DNA of 64,000 bases from Bowmanella yangjiangensis (GCF_017255015.1 NZ_JAFKCS010000011.1:1-64000); one strand, 5' to 3'; positions 9,208 through 18,883 are shown, numbered from the stretch's first letter. A program made the numbers and translations. Notes: generated by a model not told the origin, from the letters alone.

Positions 9208-9855
9208 CTACTTGGTGATTGCCGTGATGCGATAGGGTTTGGTTGGAAACTCAATTCGCTGAGATTTATTCAACCACTGCTCATCCAGGCTTAGCTCCCC
9301 TTTTTCAATACGAAGAGACGGCTCAATCATACCGTCGACACGCACCGAACCTTCAGTCTGTGGAGGAAAATGCAACACAATGCCTTTGACTGAGGGCATC
9401 ATAAAAGACAAGAAGCTGCCCATACTGTCAAAAAACTCTGTGTATTGTTCGTTGACCGCCTTTAATTCCGCCAGATCATAGCTGGATTTCAAATAGGCTG
9501 GCTTAGTTTCAAGCTGAACCGACATATCACACTGATTGACCGGCTCGCGGAGTTCAAAACGGGCCACGGCCTTAGCCAAACTCAAGGCTTTCTCGGATGG
9601 CACGGTAAAGCGCTGTTCTGGCGTTATTTCAATAGCAATATCTTGTTTTTGGGTATGCAGATAAGCCGACTCAAGAAGACACATCTGTTTGGTTTGATGG
9701 TGCATAAACCCAAAGGCAAACTGCAAGGCGGACAACTCGTCCTTGTCCAGCTTACGGGTATGGCTATATAGGGTGGAATAATCCAGTTCCAAAGGCTCAG
9801 CTAACGCAGGCAATGCAGCGGATACGGCCAGCAGGCCAGCAATCATCATTCTCAT
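9208..9855 (-). CDS. DUF2987-like secreted protein
   Basis: 215-residue protein with a clear signal peptide (MRMMIAGLLAVSAALPALA), so periplasmic or outer-membrane facing. I recognise the sequence as resembling the DUF2987 family of Shewanella and relatives; no biochemical role is known. Two cysteines (CLLES and CDMSV) may form a disulfide. Its ATG overlaps the stop of the Bax-like gene in an ATGA, so it is translationally coupled to it. Confidence 0.7.
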   Translation of the reverse strand: MRMMIAGLLAVSAALPALAEPLELDYSTLYSHTRKLDKDELSALQFAFGFMHHQTKQMCLLESAYLHTQKQDIAIEITPEQRFTVPSEKALSLAKAVARFELREPVNQCDMSVQLETKPAYLKSSYDLAELKAVNEQYTEFFDSMGSFLSFMMPSVKGIVLHFPPQTEGSVRVDGMIEPSLRIEKGELSLDEQWLNKSQRIEFPTKPYRITAITK

Positions 9856-10649
9856 GAAGTTAAATATTTCCTGTTTGTGCGAATCATATGCAGTAATTCA
9901 TCGATGTAATCCTGACCACGCTCTGAGTAACTCATCAACCCCTCAACCAGATATTCAGCGGTGACAGATTGCTGATTACGGCGCAAGCTGGCGCGGATCC
10001 CGCGCAGCTCGCTGTAAGCATAATGGCTATTAATGTTAGCCAGGTAAGCTTTCACTGCATGCGACAAATCCTTGAATTTTGCTACCTCGTGACCGGCATC
10101 GTCATCCCGTTGTTTCGGTACAAAGCCACAACCTTTTCGAAAGCACCACATGCCAAAAAAATTAAACCCCTGCCTGGCAAAACGAGACGTCCCCCAGGCG
10201 GATTCATTGGCGGCCTGAACTAAGACTAGCTCGACGGGAACAATATCTACGCGACGCAACAAACGATTAATGCCATCAACATCATGGGGCAAAGCGTCCA
10301 ACTTATAACTTTGGCTGAGTTTTGTTAGCTTGTTCTTTTGATAGCGGCTCAGAGGCTGCCCATCGATCATTTTCTGACGTATTGCCTGTAATAAGTTGCG
10401 ATCATTGAGAATGATTTGATTGTGATATTCCACTGCCGGGCGAAGATAGTCGAAAAATGCCTGTTTTTTTTCATCCACATCAGTGTAGAGATCAAAATCA
10501 GGCACAGGCTGATGCAATTGTTCGGGGGCAGGAATAAGGGCTTCAGGCTCGCGCTGTAAAAAAGGGTAAAGCAACGCAAAGCCCACAAGGGCAAAAAACA
10601 CGCCTTGTATTAGTTTACCTTTGTCAGGCATGAAAGATCGATTCGCCAT
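9852..10649 (-). CDS. Bax-like glucosaminidase-domain protein
   Basis: Glucosaminidase-family protein resembling E. coli Bax, predicted to cut peptidoglycan at GlcNAc. One N-terminal hydrophobic segment (about residues 12-29) suggests a membrane anchor with the domain outside. The core NESAWGTSRFARQGFN carries the glutamate expected to be catalytic, and WCFRKGCGFVP is the Bax-typical continuation. ATG 10649 has a GGAG site upstream; an ATG five codons earlier is also possible. The gene overlaps the preceding membrane-protein gene and, by ATGA, the DUF2987 gene. Confidence 0.85.
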   Translation of the reverse strand: MANRSFMPDKGKLIQGVFFALVGFALLYPFLQREPEALIPAPEQLHQPVPDFDLYTDVDEKKQAFFDYLRPAVEYHNQIILNDRNLLQAIRQKMIDGQPLSRYQKNKLTKLSQSYKLDALPHDVDGINRLLRRVDIVPVELVLVQAANESAWGTSRFARQGFNFFGMWCFRKGCGFVPKQRDDDAGHEVAKFKDLSHAVKAYLANINSHYAYSELRGIRASLRRNQQSVTAEYLVEGLMSYSERGQDYIDELLHMIRTNRKYLTS

Positions 10650-11370
10650 TTTGAGATGCTCCATCTTGTCCCGTCAAGCGGACAGCAACGCCGAATATAT
10701 CCCTGTATAGCACGCCTTTCATGTTGTAGTAAAAAGGTCCAACCCAAATAAATGCAATACCGAAGGTGGCAATAACTAATACAAACAGCAAGGCAAAAAG
10801 CAAATAAAGCAAGACAAACTGTTGCCACTTAAAGCTGACAACGCGAATCGACACAAAAATTGCGCGCATCGGCGTCAGGCCTTTCTCTATAACTAACGGC
10901 AAGGTAAAACTGCAAGCAATCATTAAGAATAAGCCGGGCACAATAAATAACAGTAAGCCCAACTCTACTAACAAGCTAACTAGCAATGCACTTAGCGAGA
11001 GGATCAAGGCCTTGGGCAAAAAATGAAACAAATGCGAGGGACGGGATTGCCCTCCTACCGCATGATTTATGCCCATCATCATCAGTCCGGTGATCAGGGG
11101 AGCGGTTAACAAGGTCAGCAGAATTTCTGTCATCAACTGAACATTTGGCGCCATTAAATCCAGACCTTTAAATTGCGCTAAGTTAGCCAGTATCAACACT
11201 GCCAGTAAGGCCAAAGAAAACACCAGCAACATGGCCTGTACCATGACCCATTTGGTTTTCTGTGTTAGCGCCCAAGCTTCATTTATCAAGCCTTTAAGAT
11301 CCAGGGCAAAATCGCCAGCCATGGCCTTTTGCAGGCTACCCCCAAGTATCAGTGTTTTCTTCTCTTCCAA
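10624..11370 (-). CDS. Multi-span membrane protein upstream of bax
   Basis: 248-residue protein with about six hydrophobic segments from residue 43 on, and a cytoplasmic N-terminus beginning EEKKTLILGG. I do not recognise a characterised family with confidence; similar membrane proteins stand next to bax in related genomes. The start is TTG at 11370 with AAGG nine bases before; an ATG at 11322 would remove 16 residues. It is the first gene of a three-gene overlapping operon with Bax and DUF2987. Confidence 0.7.
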   Translation of the reverse strand: MEEKKTLILGGSLQKAMAGDFALDLKGLINEAWALTQKTKWVMVQAMLLVFSLALLAVLILANLAQFKGLDLMAPNVQLMTEILLTLLTAPLITGLMMMGINHAVGGQSRPSHLFHFLPKALILSLSALLVSLLVELGLLLFIVPGLFLMIACSFTLPLVIEKGLTPMRAIFVSIRVVSFKWQQFVLLYLLFALLFVLVIATFGIAFIWVGPFYYNMKGVLYRDIFGVAVRLTGQDGASQNGESIFHA

Positions 11371-11499
11371 GCGTCTTAACCTTTAATTCAGAAAAACCTG
11401 ACTATGATACCAGTTGTTCGCCTGTTGGGGCGAAGGGCTTCGAAGAATCAATGCCTGATTGTACGAATTTCCATCACTCAAAAGCGCAACAAGCATTGT

Positions 11500-12135
11500 T
11501 TAGCCAGCCACCACCAAACGCACAGCCAGCAAAATCAACAAAATGCCCATTATGCGATCAAACCAGTAGCCTTTACTTTGCAAAAAGGTTCTGACCGCAC
11601 CGGAGCCCAAGAGGAAGGACAACGCCACAAACCACAGACCGGTGGCCAACGCCAGATACAGGCCATAAACCAGCTTAACTTGCAGAGGTGTCGTCACTGA
11701 GATAACCACAGCGAAAAGGGATAAGAAAAACAGGGTGGCTTTGGGATTCAATCCATTGGTAATAAAGCCAATAACAAAAGCCTTTTTATCTGACAAGTGA
11801 CCCGACTTTGCCTGCGCTTCAGCAGCTTTCCCGCTGTGGCTTGTCATTGCCCTGATACCTATATAGGCAAGATAGGCAGCGGCCGCATAACTAAGCGCAG
11901 TGAATAACCAGGGAGTGGTTTGGATTAGAAGACCAATACCAAGTAAGGAATAAGCAACGTGCAAGAGAATGGCGAGGCCTATGCCGACACTGGTGAATAT
12001 AGCGGTACGTCTGCCGTAGCTAACACTATGTTTTAACACTATCGCGAAATCTGGCCCTGGACTGGCTACTGCGAGTAAATGCACAGTGGCGATGGTGATG
12101 AACTCCAACCAATAAGGTTGTAACTGCTCTAACAT
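11500..12135 (-). CDS. LysE/RhtB-family amino-acid exporter
   Basis: 211-residue inner-membrane protein with about six helices. The N-terminal motif VASPGPDFAIVLKHS is the LysE/RhtB signature, followed by FITNGLNPKATLFFLSLF. Members export amino acids such as lysine, threonine or homoserine lactone; the substrate here cannot be read from sequence. It starts 12 bases after the sirtuin gene, so it is the last gene of a nagR-sirtuin-exporter operon. Confidence 0.86.
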   Translation of the reverse strand: MLEQLQPYWLEFITIATVHLLAVASPGPDFAIVLKHSVSYGRRTAIFTSVGIGLAILLHVAYSLLGIGLLIQTTPWLFTALSYAAAAYLAYIGIRAMTSHSGKAAEAQAKSGHLSDKKAFVIGFITNGLNPKATLFFLSLFAVVISVTTPLQVKLVYGLYLALATGLWFVALSFLLGSGAVRTFLQSKGYWFDRIMGILLILLAVRLVVAG

Positions 12136-12147
12136 GGTATATCGCTC

Positions 12148-12855
12148 TTACATCTGGCCGGCCAATAATGCTGACACATAGTCTGGTACTAACTGCGTTG
12201 CTCGTCCCTGACGCTTTTCAGCAAACTGACTGGGACTGGATTCTAAATTCAGTTCAACGGTGTGCGCCCCGGCGTGAATCGCTTCTTCTACAAAGCCAGC
12301 AGCGGGGTAAACATTACCTGAGGTACCAATGGAAATAAAAAGATCAGCATTCCATATGGCATCCATTATTTGTTCCATAAACAGCGGCATTTCACCGAAC
12401 CATACAATATGTGGCCGCAAGGGCTGGGCCGGTCGGCAGCAGCTACAGCGATCATCACCATTAAAGGTGCGATGCATGTCAACTATTTGCTGACTATGAG
12501 TACACCTGGCTTTCAACAGTTCGCCATGCATGGCTAGTAGATTTTGACTGCCAGCCTGCTGATGAAGATTATCAACATTCTGAGTAATTAGTAAAAACTG
12601 GCCCTTACAGCCTTTTTCCAAGTTAACTAAAGCATGGTGAGCCGCGTTGGGTAACACATCACCCGTTAACAACTGTTGACGTCTGGCATTATAAAACGCA
12701 TAGACGAGCTGTGGATTTGCCGCGAATGCTTCTGGGGTGGCGACGTCTTCTACCCGATGGTTTTCCCATAAGCCATCATTATCGCGAAATGTCTTTAAAC
12801 CGGACTCAGCGGAAATCCCAGCGCCGGTAAGGACGACAATATTTTTGTACTTCAT
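12148..12855 (-). CDS. cobB: NAD-dependent protein deacylase, CobB/SIRT5-like sirtuin
   Basis: Cytoplasmic sirtuin (235 residues) removing acyl groups from protein lysines with NAD+. Visible features are [10 protein letters not shown] at 11-20, [13 protein letters not shown] at 91-103, catalytic His110, structural zinc cysteines C118, C137, C139 and C140, and Tyr55/Arg58, the pair that in CobB and SIRT5 favours succinyl or malonyl groups. Its ATG overlaps the nagR stop (ATGA), so its synthesis is tied to the GlcNAc regulator. This arrangement is unusual; see findings. Confidence 0.93.
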   Translation of the reverse strand: MKYKNIVVLTGAGISAESGLKTFRDNDGLWENHRVEDVATPEAFAANPQLVYAFYNARRQQLLTGDVLPNAAHHALVNLEKGCKGQFLLITQNVDNLHQQAGSQNLLAMHGELLKARCTHSQQIVDMHRTFNGDDRCSCCRPAQPLRPHIVWFGEMPLFMEQIMDAIWNADLFISIGTSGNVYPAAGFVEEAIHAGAHTVELNLESSPSQFAEKRQGRATQLVPDYVSALLAGQM

Positions 12856-13886
12856 ACTGCGTGACGTTGTGTTGACTCTCTGACCACCAATTCCGGTTCA
12901 AAGTGCTGGTGTACTGTCTCTACTTTGCCTTTTCCAGCACGCTGCAACATGATTTGTGATATCAGTAGGCTGGCCGCCTTCTTGGCTATCAGGTTGGTAG
13001 GTTGGGCGGCAGTGGTTAGCTTTGGCCAGGTCTGACGTGAGAACGGGCTGTCTTCGAATCCGGCAATAGATAACTGTTCAGGAACCGACACATTAGATAA
13101 GCGGGAAGCAAATAGCGCACCGGCTGCAATTTCATCGTTACAGGCAAAAATGGCGGTTGGCGGTTTATCCAGCGCTAATAAATGTTTCGCGCCTTTCACC
13201 CCTGATTCAAACGAGTACTGTCCGTCAAATATGTAATCAGGAACAATCTCAATTCCCGCGTCTTCGAGAGCGGCCCGATAACCGTTAAGGCGCTCGTCTG
13301 TAGAACGGTGTCCTTTGTCACCGCTGATAAATGCAATATCACGGTGACCCAGCTCAAGTAAATGTTTGGTAATTTGATACGCCGCCTCATGGTCATGAAC
13401 AAAAATACAAGGGGTGGCCTCGGGTTTATGTCCTGAGCCAGAAATAATGCGCACAAACTGAATGTCCATTTCAGCCAGTGTGCTCATGACCTCAGGCATT
13501 TCAGACAAGGGCGGTGAAATAACCAAACCTGCTAACTGTGATTTGGTCACCATGTTTTTTAGTTCTTCGCATATTGTCGGCGAACTGGCATTACAAGGGT
13601 GAATGATCAGCTCATACCCCTTGTCACGACACTCGGCCAGAATACCATTCTGCATATCAATGACGTAATAGGCATTTGGATTGTCGTATACATAGCCCAT
13701 AGTGTAAGAGCGAGTTCCAGCCAAATTTCTGGCAGCCAAATTCGGCTCATATTTCAACTCGCGAATGGCAGCCGAAACCTTTTCCACCGTATCTGCGCGA
13801 ACAGACGCTTCCTTGTTAATAACTCTGGAAACCGTTTTTATTGATACGCCGGCCAATTGGGCGACATCTTTAATTGTTGATTTCAT
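12852..13886 (-). CDS. nagR: LacI-family repressor of the GlcNAc locus
   Basis: 344-residue LacI/GalR-type regulator with an N-terminal helix-turn-helix ([20 protein letters not shown]), hinge helix near NLAARNLAG, and a periplasmic-binding-like effector domain. It is divergent from the TonB receptor and surrounded by nag genes. A LacI-type NagR replaces NagC/NagQ in Alteromonadales and responds to a GlcNAc-derived effector. The frame is open 16 codons upstream, but ATG 13886 gives the standard N-terminus. Five palindromes nearby are its likely operators. Confidence 0.88.
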   Translation of the reverse strand: MKSTIKDVAQLAGVSIKTVSRVINKEASVRADTVEKVSAAIRELKYEPNLAARNLAGTRSYTMGYVYDNPNAYYVIDMQNGILAECRDKGYELIIHPCNASSPTICEELKNMVTKSQLAGLVISPPLSEMPEVMSTLAEMDIQFVRIISGSGHKPEATPCIFVHDHEAAYQITKHLLELGHRDIAFISGDKGHRSTDERLNGYRAALEDAGIEIVPDYIFDGQYSFESGVKGAKHLLALDKPPTAIFACNDEIAAGALFASRLSNVSVPEQLSIAGFEDSPFSRQTWPKLTTAAQPTNLIAKKAASLLISQIMLQRAGKGKVETVHQHFEPELVVRESTQRHAV

Positions 13887-14175
13887 TTGGTTTCTCTCGG
13901 CTCGATTGGCCGTTAGTAAACATGATGTATGCAATAAATGCCAGTGCTTTGCTACCCTTGTTTAGAGATCTTTCGCACCGTTGCCTTTAATCACTAACTG
14001 GGGAACTTAAGATAACTAACTTATTACTTTTTTTTCTAATTAATTTGACAATATGGATGAACTATCACGTCACCCGCCTTCCCGTTACTTTGTATTTACA
14101 TTGAGAAGCCCCCACTTGTAACCACATTGTAAAAAAACTGGTTGCTATGCTCAAAATTCTCATGTAGCTTTAACC

Positions 14176-14193
14176 GATGACAACGCTGTCATC
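14176..14193. promoter_or_regulatory. NagR operator O1
   Basis: GATGACAACGCTGTCATC is a near-perfect palindrome of the LacI type with a central CG, 84 bases before the TonB receptor start. Its centre is 54 bp from that of O2, close to five helical turns. Confidence 0.75.
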
Positions 14194-14229
14194 CAGTTAT
14201 TACAGCGCTTGTCATTTTAAATAAAAACA

Positions 14230-14247
14230 AATGACAACGTTGTCATT
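14230..14247. promoter_or_regulatory. NagR operator O2
   Basis: AATGACAACGTTGTCATT is a perfect 18-bp palindrome (20 bp with flanking A and T), ending 29 bases before the receptor ATG and placed at the presumed core promoter. Confidence 0.82.
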
Positions 14248-14276
14248 TATACAATTCAGCTTCATGAGAGGGCATC

Positions 14277-17234
14277 ATGACATCAACCAAACTCAATAAG
14301 ATCACGCAGGGGCTTAAGCTGGCTCTGGTCGTGGGCGCGACTATCAGTTCTCAACAAGTGACCGCACAGGAAGCACAGCAAGCCGAAGGTGTTGAAACCA
14401 TCGAAATTCGCGGTTTGCGCGCATCAACTCAAGCAGACTTGAACAACAAACGCTTTGCTGATGGTATTCTTGACAGTATTACTGCTGAAGACATTGGTAA
14501 GCTGCCAGATTTAACCTTAGCTGATACATTACAGCGCGTTGCAGGTGTGCAGATTACACGTTCTGCAGGTGAAGGTTCTGCAGTGAATATTCGTGGTGTA
14601 GGCGAAGTTGGCACATTATTGAATGGTGAGCAGTTCCTGAGTGCGGGCTCTATTACCACGGTTCAGCCTAACTTCTCTGATATTTCTTCTTCGTTGGTAA
14701 GTGGAATCGATGTTCACAAGTCCCCTACTTCTAAAATATTGGCCGGTGGTATCTCAGGTACTTTGGACCTGAAAACTATACGTCCGTTCGATCTCAAAGA
14801 AGGATTTACCTACGTTGGTTCCGCTGAGTTAACCCGTGGTAACTACACTAAAGAGAATGACAAGAAAATTACCTCATTCTTTGGTTACAACGACGAAAAA
14901 TTTGGCGTAACAGCTTCTATTTCCTGGGATACCAACACGCTAGCAAACTATCGCCTAGGCACTCCAAATATTGGTTGGTCTGGTGCACAAACTGAAGGTG
15001 ATGCGTGGGATGGCATCGGTGAAGACCGCACAGGCGACGGCGATAAAGACGATGCATTGGTGACCTTTATCGGTTACGGCAACATGGGACGTCAATCTGA
15101 ACGTGAACGTTTAGGTGTTGTAACTACATTGCAAGCTCAGTTAAGCGATTCCATCCAAATGGTTGCTGACGTTTTCTACACCGAAATGGATGACGCCGAT
15201 CGTTCTATTGGCATGGTAGCAGATAACGCATGGGGTTATTTCGGCTGGGAAGAGCATGGTAGCGATTTGGTCAAGCGCGGTACCATCAGTGATGGTGGTC
15301 TTGCCGGTGCAGATCTGTATACGGCGAATACAGGCACCTTGTACGCACCTCGCGTAGCTTCCACATCAGAAAGCCGCACTAATGATCGTGACTCTCTGAA
15401 CATGAATCTTGAGTTCACCTTTGACAATGGTGGCCCATTGAGCGGTTCGGTGCGTTATTTACACGGTGAAGGGCAGCGTGAAACTACACATAATATCGTT
15501 CAGGCGTTCTTGACTGATGGTTCCAAGCAGAATCTGTTCCGTAACGATGGTACTGGTGAAATACCAGTGCATCCTGAAGGCTATTCTGATCTAGTGCCTA
15601 TTGAAAGAGACTTTTCTGGTAAACATCCGCAATTAAAGCTGCCCTCATTGGGTGGTGGGATGAGCGATTACGCAATAGTTTCTACCTACTCTGAAGAAAA
15701 CTATTACGAAGAGGCCACTCTTGATGTGTTGCGTGCCGACGGTACTTACGAATTCGATACCAGTCACCTACGTGCCGTAGAATTTGGTGTGCGTAAAGGT
15801 AAACGTGATGTTACCCGAGACACTTATGTATTGCTTGCCCCGATCAATCAAGATGGTCTGTCAAACGATGTAATGTGGAAAGACCAGGGTGAAGTCGCAA
15901 ACGATACAAACGGTGATGGTGAGTTCAGTCGTGCCGGTGGTGACAAAACTATTGGTTATGACAATTACTTAAATTTTGCCAACTTACCTTCATCTTGGGT
16001 TATTCAGTCTGGTGACTTTGGTCCAGTTAATGTAGGTAACTTCTACTTTATCAACCCAGAAATACTGGATGACCATATCGGTTTCCAAAATGAACTGTAC
16101 CCCGGTAACTTCAAAGCATCTCAGCCAGGTGATAGTTATAAAGTACAGGAAAACACCAAGTCTGCTTATTTTAATGTCAAGTTGGATGGCCAGTTAGGTG
16201 AAATGCCATATAAAGCTAATGTCGGCTTGCAATACATTAAGACTGACCTGACTGTCGCTCAGAACCTGTTGGGTTCCGACGTTATCTGTCGCGCCTGTCC
16301 AGGTATAGTAGCTGATGTGGGTGACGTAGTGACTGATCGTTCATTCAGCGATACGCTACCGTCTGTTAACTTCAAACTGAATCTGACTGATGAACTGATC
16401 GCGCGTGCCAGTTACGGTAAAACGATGACTCGTTTGAACACCCGTAACCTGGGTGCTGGTATGACAGTAAATAGTACGATTAACCAAGGTGAAGTCAGCG
16501 ATGTACCGGTTGGTGAGCGTTACGCCGTTGAAGCGAATCGTGGCGGTAACCCTAACTTGGCGCCTACTCGTGCAACCAATCATGACCTGACGTTGGAATG
16601 GTACTTTACAGATTCCGCCTTGCTAAGTGTCGCTTGGTTTAAGATGGATGTTGAGTCCTACATTGGAACAGATGTCACTAGAGAGTATGTACCAGACCCA
16701 TCCGATGGCGTAGTTCGTCGCCAAGTAGATGTTCGCGGTCCAGTTAATGGTGACGGTGGCAGTATTAAGGGTTGGGAGTTTGCCTATCAGCAAGGCTTTG
16801 ATTTCTTACCTGGTTTCTGGAGTGGTTTCGGTGCAGGCTTGAACTATACCTATGCGCCTAGCACTTCTGACACGCTGGACTTCGAAGGTAACGAACTACC
16901 CCTGGCCGAGAACTCTGAAAATTCGGGCAACGCGGTACTGTGGTATGAGAAGGACGGTTGGCAATTCCGTATTGCCGCTAACTATCGCAGTGAGCGCTTT
17001 ATCGGTCAAAATGGCCGTAACTTTGGTGGCGGTGGTCTAGCGCTATATGCTAAGCCAACTACTTACGTGGATATGTCTGCCAGCTACGACTTCAATGACA
17101 ATGTTAGCGTATACTTCTCTGGTAGCAATCTGACCAAAGAGTTTGAGGACCAATATTTCCAATGGGAAGATTACACTGTCGCTCAGGATATCTACGAGCG
17201 TCGTTTGACCGTGGGTGTGCGTGGACGTTGGTAA
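14277..17234 (+). CDS. TonB-dependent receptor for GlcNAc or chito-oligosaccharides
   Basis: Outer-membrane active transporter (985 residues). A signal peptide ends near VTAQEA (about residue 31). The plug domain starts with ETIEIRGLRAS and includes LPDLTLADTLQRVAGVQI, as in the proteobacterial TonB-receptor subfamily seen in Caulobacter and Alteromonadales sugar loci. A long beta-barrel follows, ending in RLTVGVRGRW with a terminal aromatic. Two NagR palindromes precede it. The substrate is inferred from neighbouring hexosaminidase and nag genes. Start ATG 14277 has a GAGAGG ribosome site. Confidence 0.9.
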   Translation: MTSTKLNKITQGLKLALVVGATISSQQVTAQEAQQAEGVETIEIRGLRASTQADLNNKRFADGILDSITAEDIGKLPDLTLADTLQRVAGVQITRSAGEGSAVNIRGVGEVGTLLNGEQFLSAGSITTVQPNFSDISSSLVSGIDVHKSPTSKILAGGISGTLDLKTIRPFDLKEGFTYVGSAELTRGNYTKENDKKITSFFGYNDEKFGVTASISWDTNTLANYRLGTPNIGWSGAQTEGDAWDGIGEDRTGDGDKDDALVTFIGYGNMGRQSERERLGVVTTLQAQLSDSIQMVADVFYTEMDDADRSIGMVADNAWGYFGWEEHGSDLVKRGTISDGGLAGADLYTANTGTLYAPRVASTSESRTNDRDSLNMNLEFTFDNGGPLSGSVRYLHGEGQRETTHNIVQAFLTDGSKQNLFRNDGTGEIPVHPEGYSDLVPIERDFSGKHPQLKLPSLGGGMSDYAIVSTYSEENYYEEATLDVLRADGTYEFDTSHLRAVEFGVRKGKRDVTRDTYVLLAPINQDGLSNDVMWKDQGEVANDTNGDGEFSRAGGDKTIGYDNYLNFANLPSSWVIQSGDFGPVNVGNFYFINPEILDDHIGFQNELYPGNFKASQPGDSYKVQENTKSAYFNVKLDGQLGEMPYKANVGLQYIKTDLTVAQNLLGSDVICRACPGIVADVGDVVTDRSFSDTLPSVNFKLNLTDELIARASYGKTMTRLNTRNLGAGMTVNSTINQGEVSDVPVGERYAVEANRGGNPNLAPTRATNHDLTLEWYFTDSALLSVAWFKMDVESYIGTDVTREYVPDPSDGVVRRQVDVRGPVNGDGGSIKGWEFAYQQGFDFLPGFWSGFGAGLNYTYAPSTSDTLDFEGNELPLAENSENSGNAVLWYEKDGWQFRIAANYRSERFIGQNGRNFGGGGLALYAKPTTYVDMSASYDFNDNVSVYFSGSNLTKEFEDQYFQWEDYTVAQDIYERRLTVGVRGRW

Positions 17235-17248
17235 CAACTAGGTAAGTT

Positions 17249-17280
17249 AAAAAAGTCCTCGATTTCGGGGACTTTTTTTT
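17249..17280 (+). terminator. Rho-independent terminator after TonB receptor
   Basis: AGTCC(tCG) pairs with (CGg)GGACT and is followed by eight T. It lies between the receptor and the first halogenase gene. Confidence 0.85.
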
Positions 17281-17333
17281 TCTAGAGTCAATAAATCCGA
17301 TACTGAACTCAAGTTAAAAAAGTGGGGATGCTG

Positions 17334-18863
17334 ATGCAAAATAACAGCACACAAGCCAAACAAATTTTAATCCTCGGTGGTGGAACCGCAGGCTGGATGA
17401 CCGCCATGATACTGGCTAAAAAGCTCAACAAGCATGGATTTGAAGTGTCGGTTCTCGAATCCCAGGACATTGGTATCATTGGTGTAGGGGAAGGTTCGAC
17501 ACCAGCACTCAAAGCATTTTTTAGTAGCATGGGTATAGGTGAAGAGGAATGGATGCCGGAGTGCAATGCCACCTACAAGGCCGGTATTACCTTTGATGCT
17601 TGGTCAACAAAACCGGGCTTCACCGAGTATTTTCATCCCTTTAAATTCAGACTGGACGAGCAGTTCTCCCAAGCTTTTTTTCACTCTATCCAGATGAGAA
17701 GGCAAGGCGTTGATATTCCCGCACATCCCAACCCATTTTTCCTTAGCCCCTTGTTGGTCGAAAAGAATCTTGCGCCTATTCCCCATTACAACTTTCCGTT
17801 CGAGCCTAGTTATGGATATCACTTTGATTCGGGGTTACTTGGACAGTTTTTAAAAAGAAGATCTGAACAATTAAATATTCGTCACATTGAGGATAAGATC
17901 GAAGAGGTTTTATTGGATGGTAACGATTGCATTAGTGCGCTCGTATCTCAAAGTGGCGCAAAGTATCATGCCGACCTTTTTGTTGACTGCTCAGGTTTTT
18001 CCTCGGTGTTAATGCAAAGCGCACTTAAAGTTGGCTTTAAAAGCTTTGCGTCAAACTTATTCAATGATTCAGCCATTGCGATTCCAAGTGAGATTGGAGG
18101 GAATATTCCCTCGGAGACCCGCTCCACCGCAATGAAATTCGGATGGCGCTGGAAGATTCCACTAACCAACAGATTTGGCAACGGCTACGTCTACAGTAGC
18201 AATTATTGTAGCCCAGAGCAGGCTGAAACCGAGCTCAGGCGAGATTTGGGACTGCTTGATTCTGATGTTCAAGCGCGGCATCTAAAAATGAAAGTTGGAC
18301 GTATTGAAAAGCATTGGTACAAGAACTGTCTTGCAATAGGTTTGTCACAGGGGTTTATTGAACCGTTAGAGGCTACAGCCTTGTTCCTTGTTCAGCAGTC
18401 AGCTGCGTTATTTGCGGATGCATTTGAACACGGGCAATTTACTGATACCAATCAAGACAGTTATAACGATACTATCAACGGCTACTTTGAGGGTATCAGG
18501 GATTATATTGCCGCACATTATTACACGAATTCCCGTACTGATAGTCAGTACTGGCTGGATTGCCAAAACAACCATGACGGGCAATCAGATACGTTGAAGC
18601 ATATTCTGGAGATATGGAATAAGGGCGCAGATCTAACGGCGGAATTGCGTCGTTTAGGCGTTACAAAATACTACACCTCAGTATCTTGGCACTGTTTGTT
18701 GGCGGGTATGGGTGTGTTTCCTGCACAAAGTCAACTGCGCCCGCCCTATCCAAACGAAACCCAGGTAAATATGGCGTTGATTAACGATTTTCTACATCGA
18801 TGTAGCTTAAATTTTGACCCACATCGTGAACAACTTGGGAAGTTTACTAATAAAAAGGGCTAG
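17334..18863 (+). CDS. Flavin-dependent (tryptophan) halogenase family protein 1
   Basis: 509-residue FAD enzyme of the tryptophan-7-halogenase family. It has the flavin-binding GGGTAGW at 15-21, GVGEGSTP at 50-57, the lysine expected to form the halogenating adduct (K82, in ATYKAGITF), the family signature WRWKIP at 271-276, and the glutamate-bearing EPLEA at 343-347. All hallmarks are intact, so it is probably active. The substrate is unknown; free tryptophan is not implied. GTG 17322 and ATG 17328 are alternative starts, but ATG 17334 has GGGG at proper spacing. No flavin reductase is adjacent. Confidence 0.88.
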   Translation: MQNNSTQAKQILILGGGTAGWMTAMILAKKLNKHGFEVSVLESQDIGIIGVGEGSTPALKAFFSSMGIGEEEWMPECNATYKAGITFDAWSTKPGFTEYFHPFKFRLDEQFSQAFFHSIQMRRQGVDIPAHPNPFFLSPLLVEKNLAPIPHYNFPFEPSYGYHFDSGLLGQFLKRRSEQLNIRHIEDKIEEVLLDGNDCISALVSQSGAKYHADLFVDCSGFSSVLMQSALKVGFKSFASNLFNDSAIAIPSEIGGNIPSETRSTAMKFGWRWKIPLTNRFGNGYVYSSNYCSPEQAETELRRDLGLLDSDVQARHLKMKVGRIEKHWYKNCLAIGLSQGFIEPLEATALFLVQQSAALFADAFEHGQFTDTNQDSYNDTINGYFEGIRDYIAAHYYTNSRTDSQYWLDCQNNHDGQSDTLKHILEIWNKGADLTAELRRLGVTKYYTSVSWHCLLAGMGVFPAQSQLRPPYPNETQVNMALINDFLHRCSLNFDPHREQLGKFTNKKG

Positions 18864-18883
18864 CATTTAAGCTGGCCCTTTTT
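18852..18883. terminator. Bidirectional terminator between two halogenase genes
   Basis: AAAAAGGGC pairs with GCCCTTTTT, a 9-bp stem with A and T runs serving both convergent halogenase genes. Confidence 0.85.

Larger units (their letters stand above)
13887..14276. promoter_or_regulatory. Divergent nagR / TonB receptor control region
   Basis: A 390-base AT-rich region without a gene. It holds two full NagR-type palindromes (14176-14193 and 14230-14247) and a degenerate copy between them near 14202-14216 whose right half GTCATT is intact. A -10-like TATACAAT at 14248-14255 overlaps the edge of the second palindrome, so a bound repressor would block receptor transcription. The nagR promoter is not clear. 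Confidence 0.6.
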
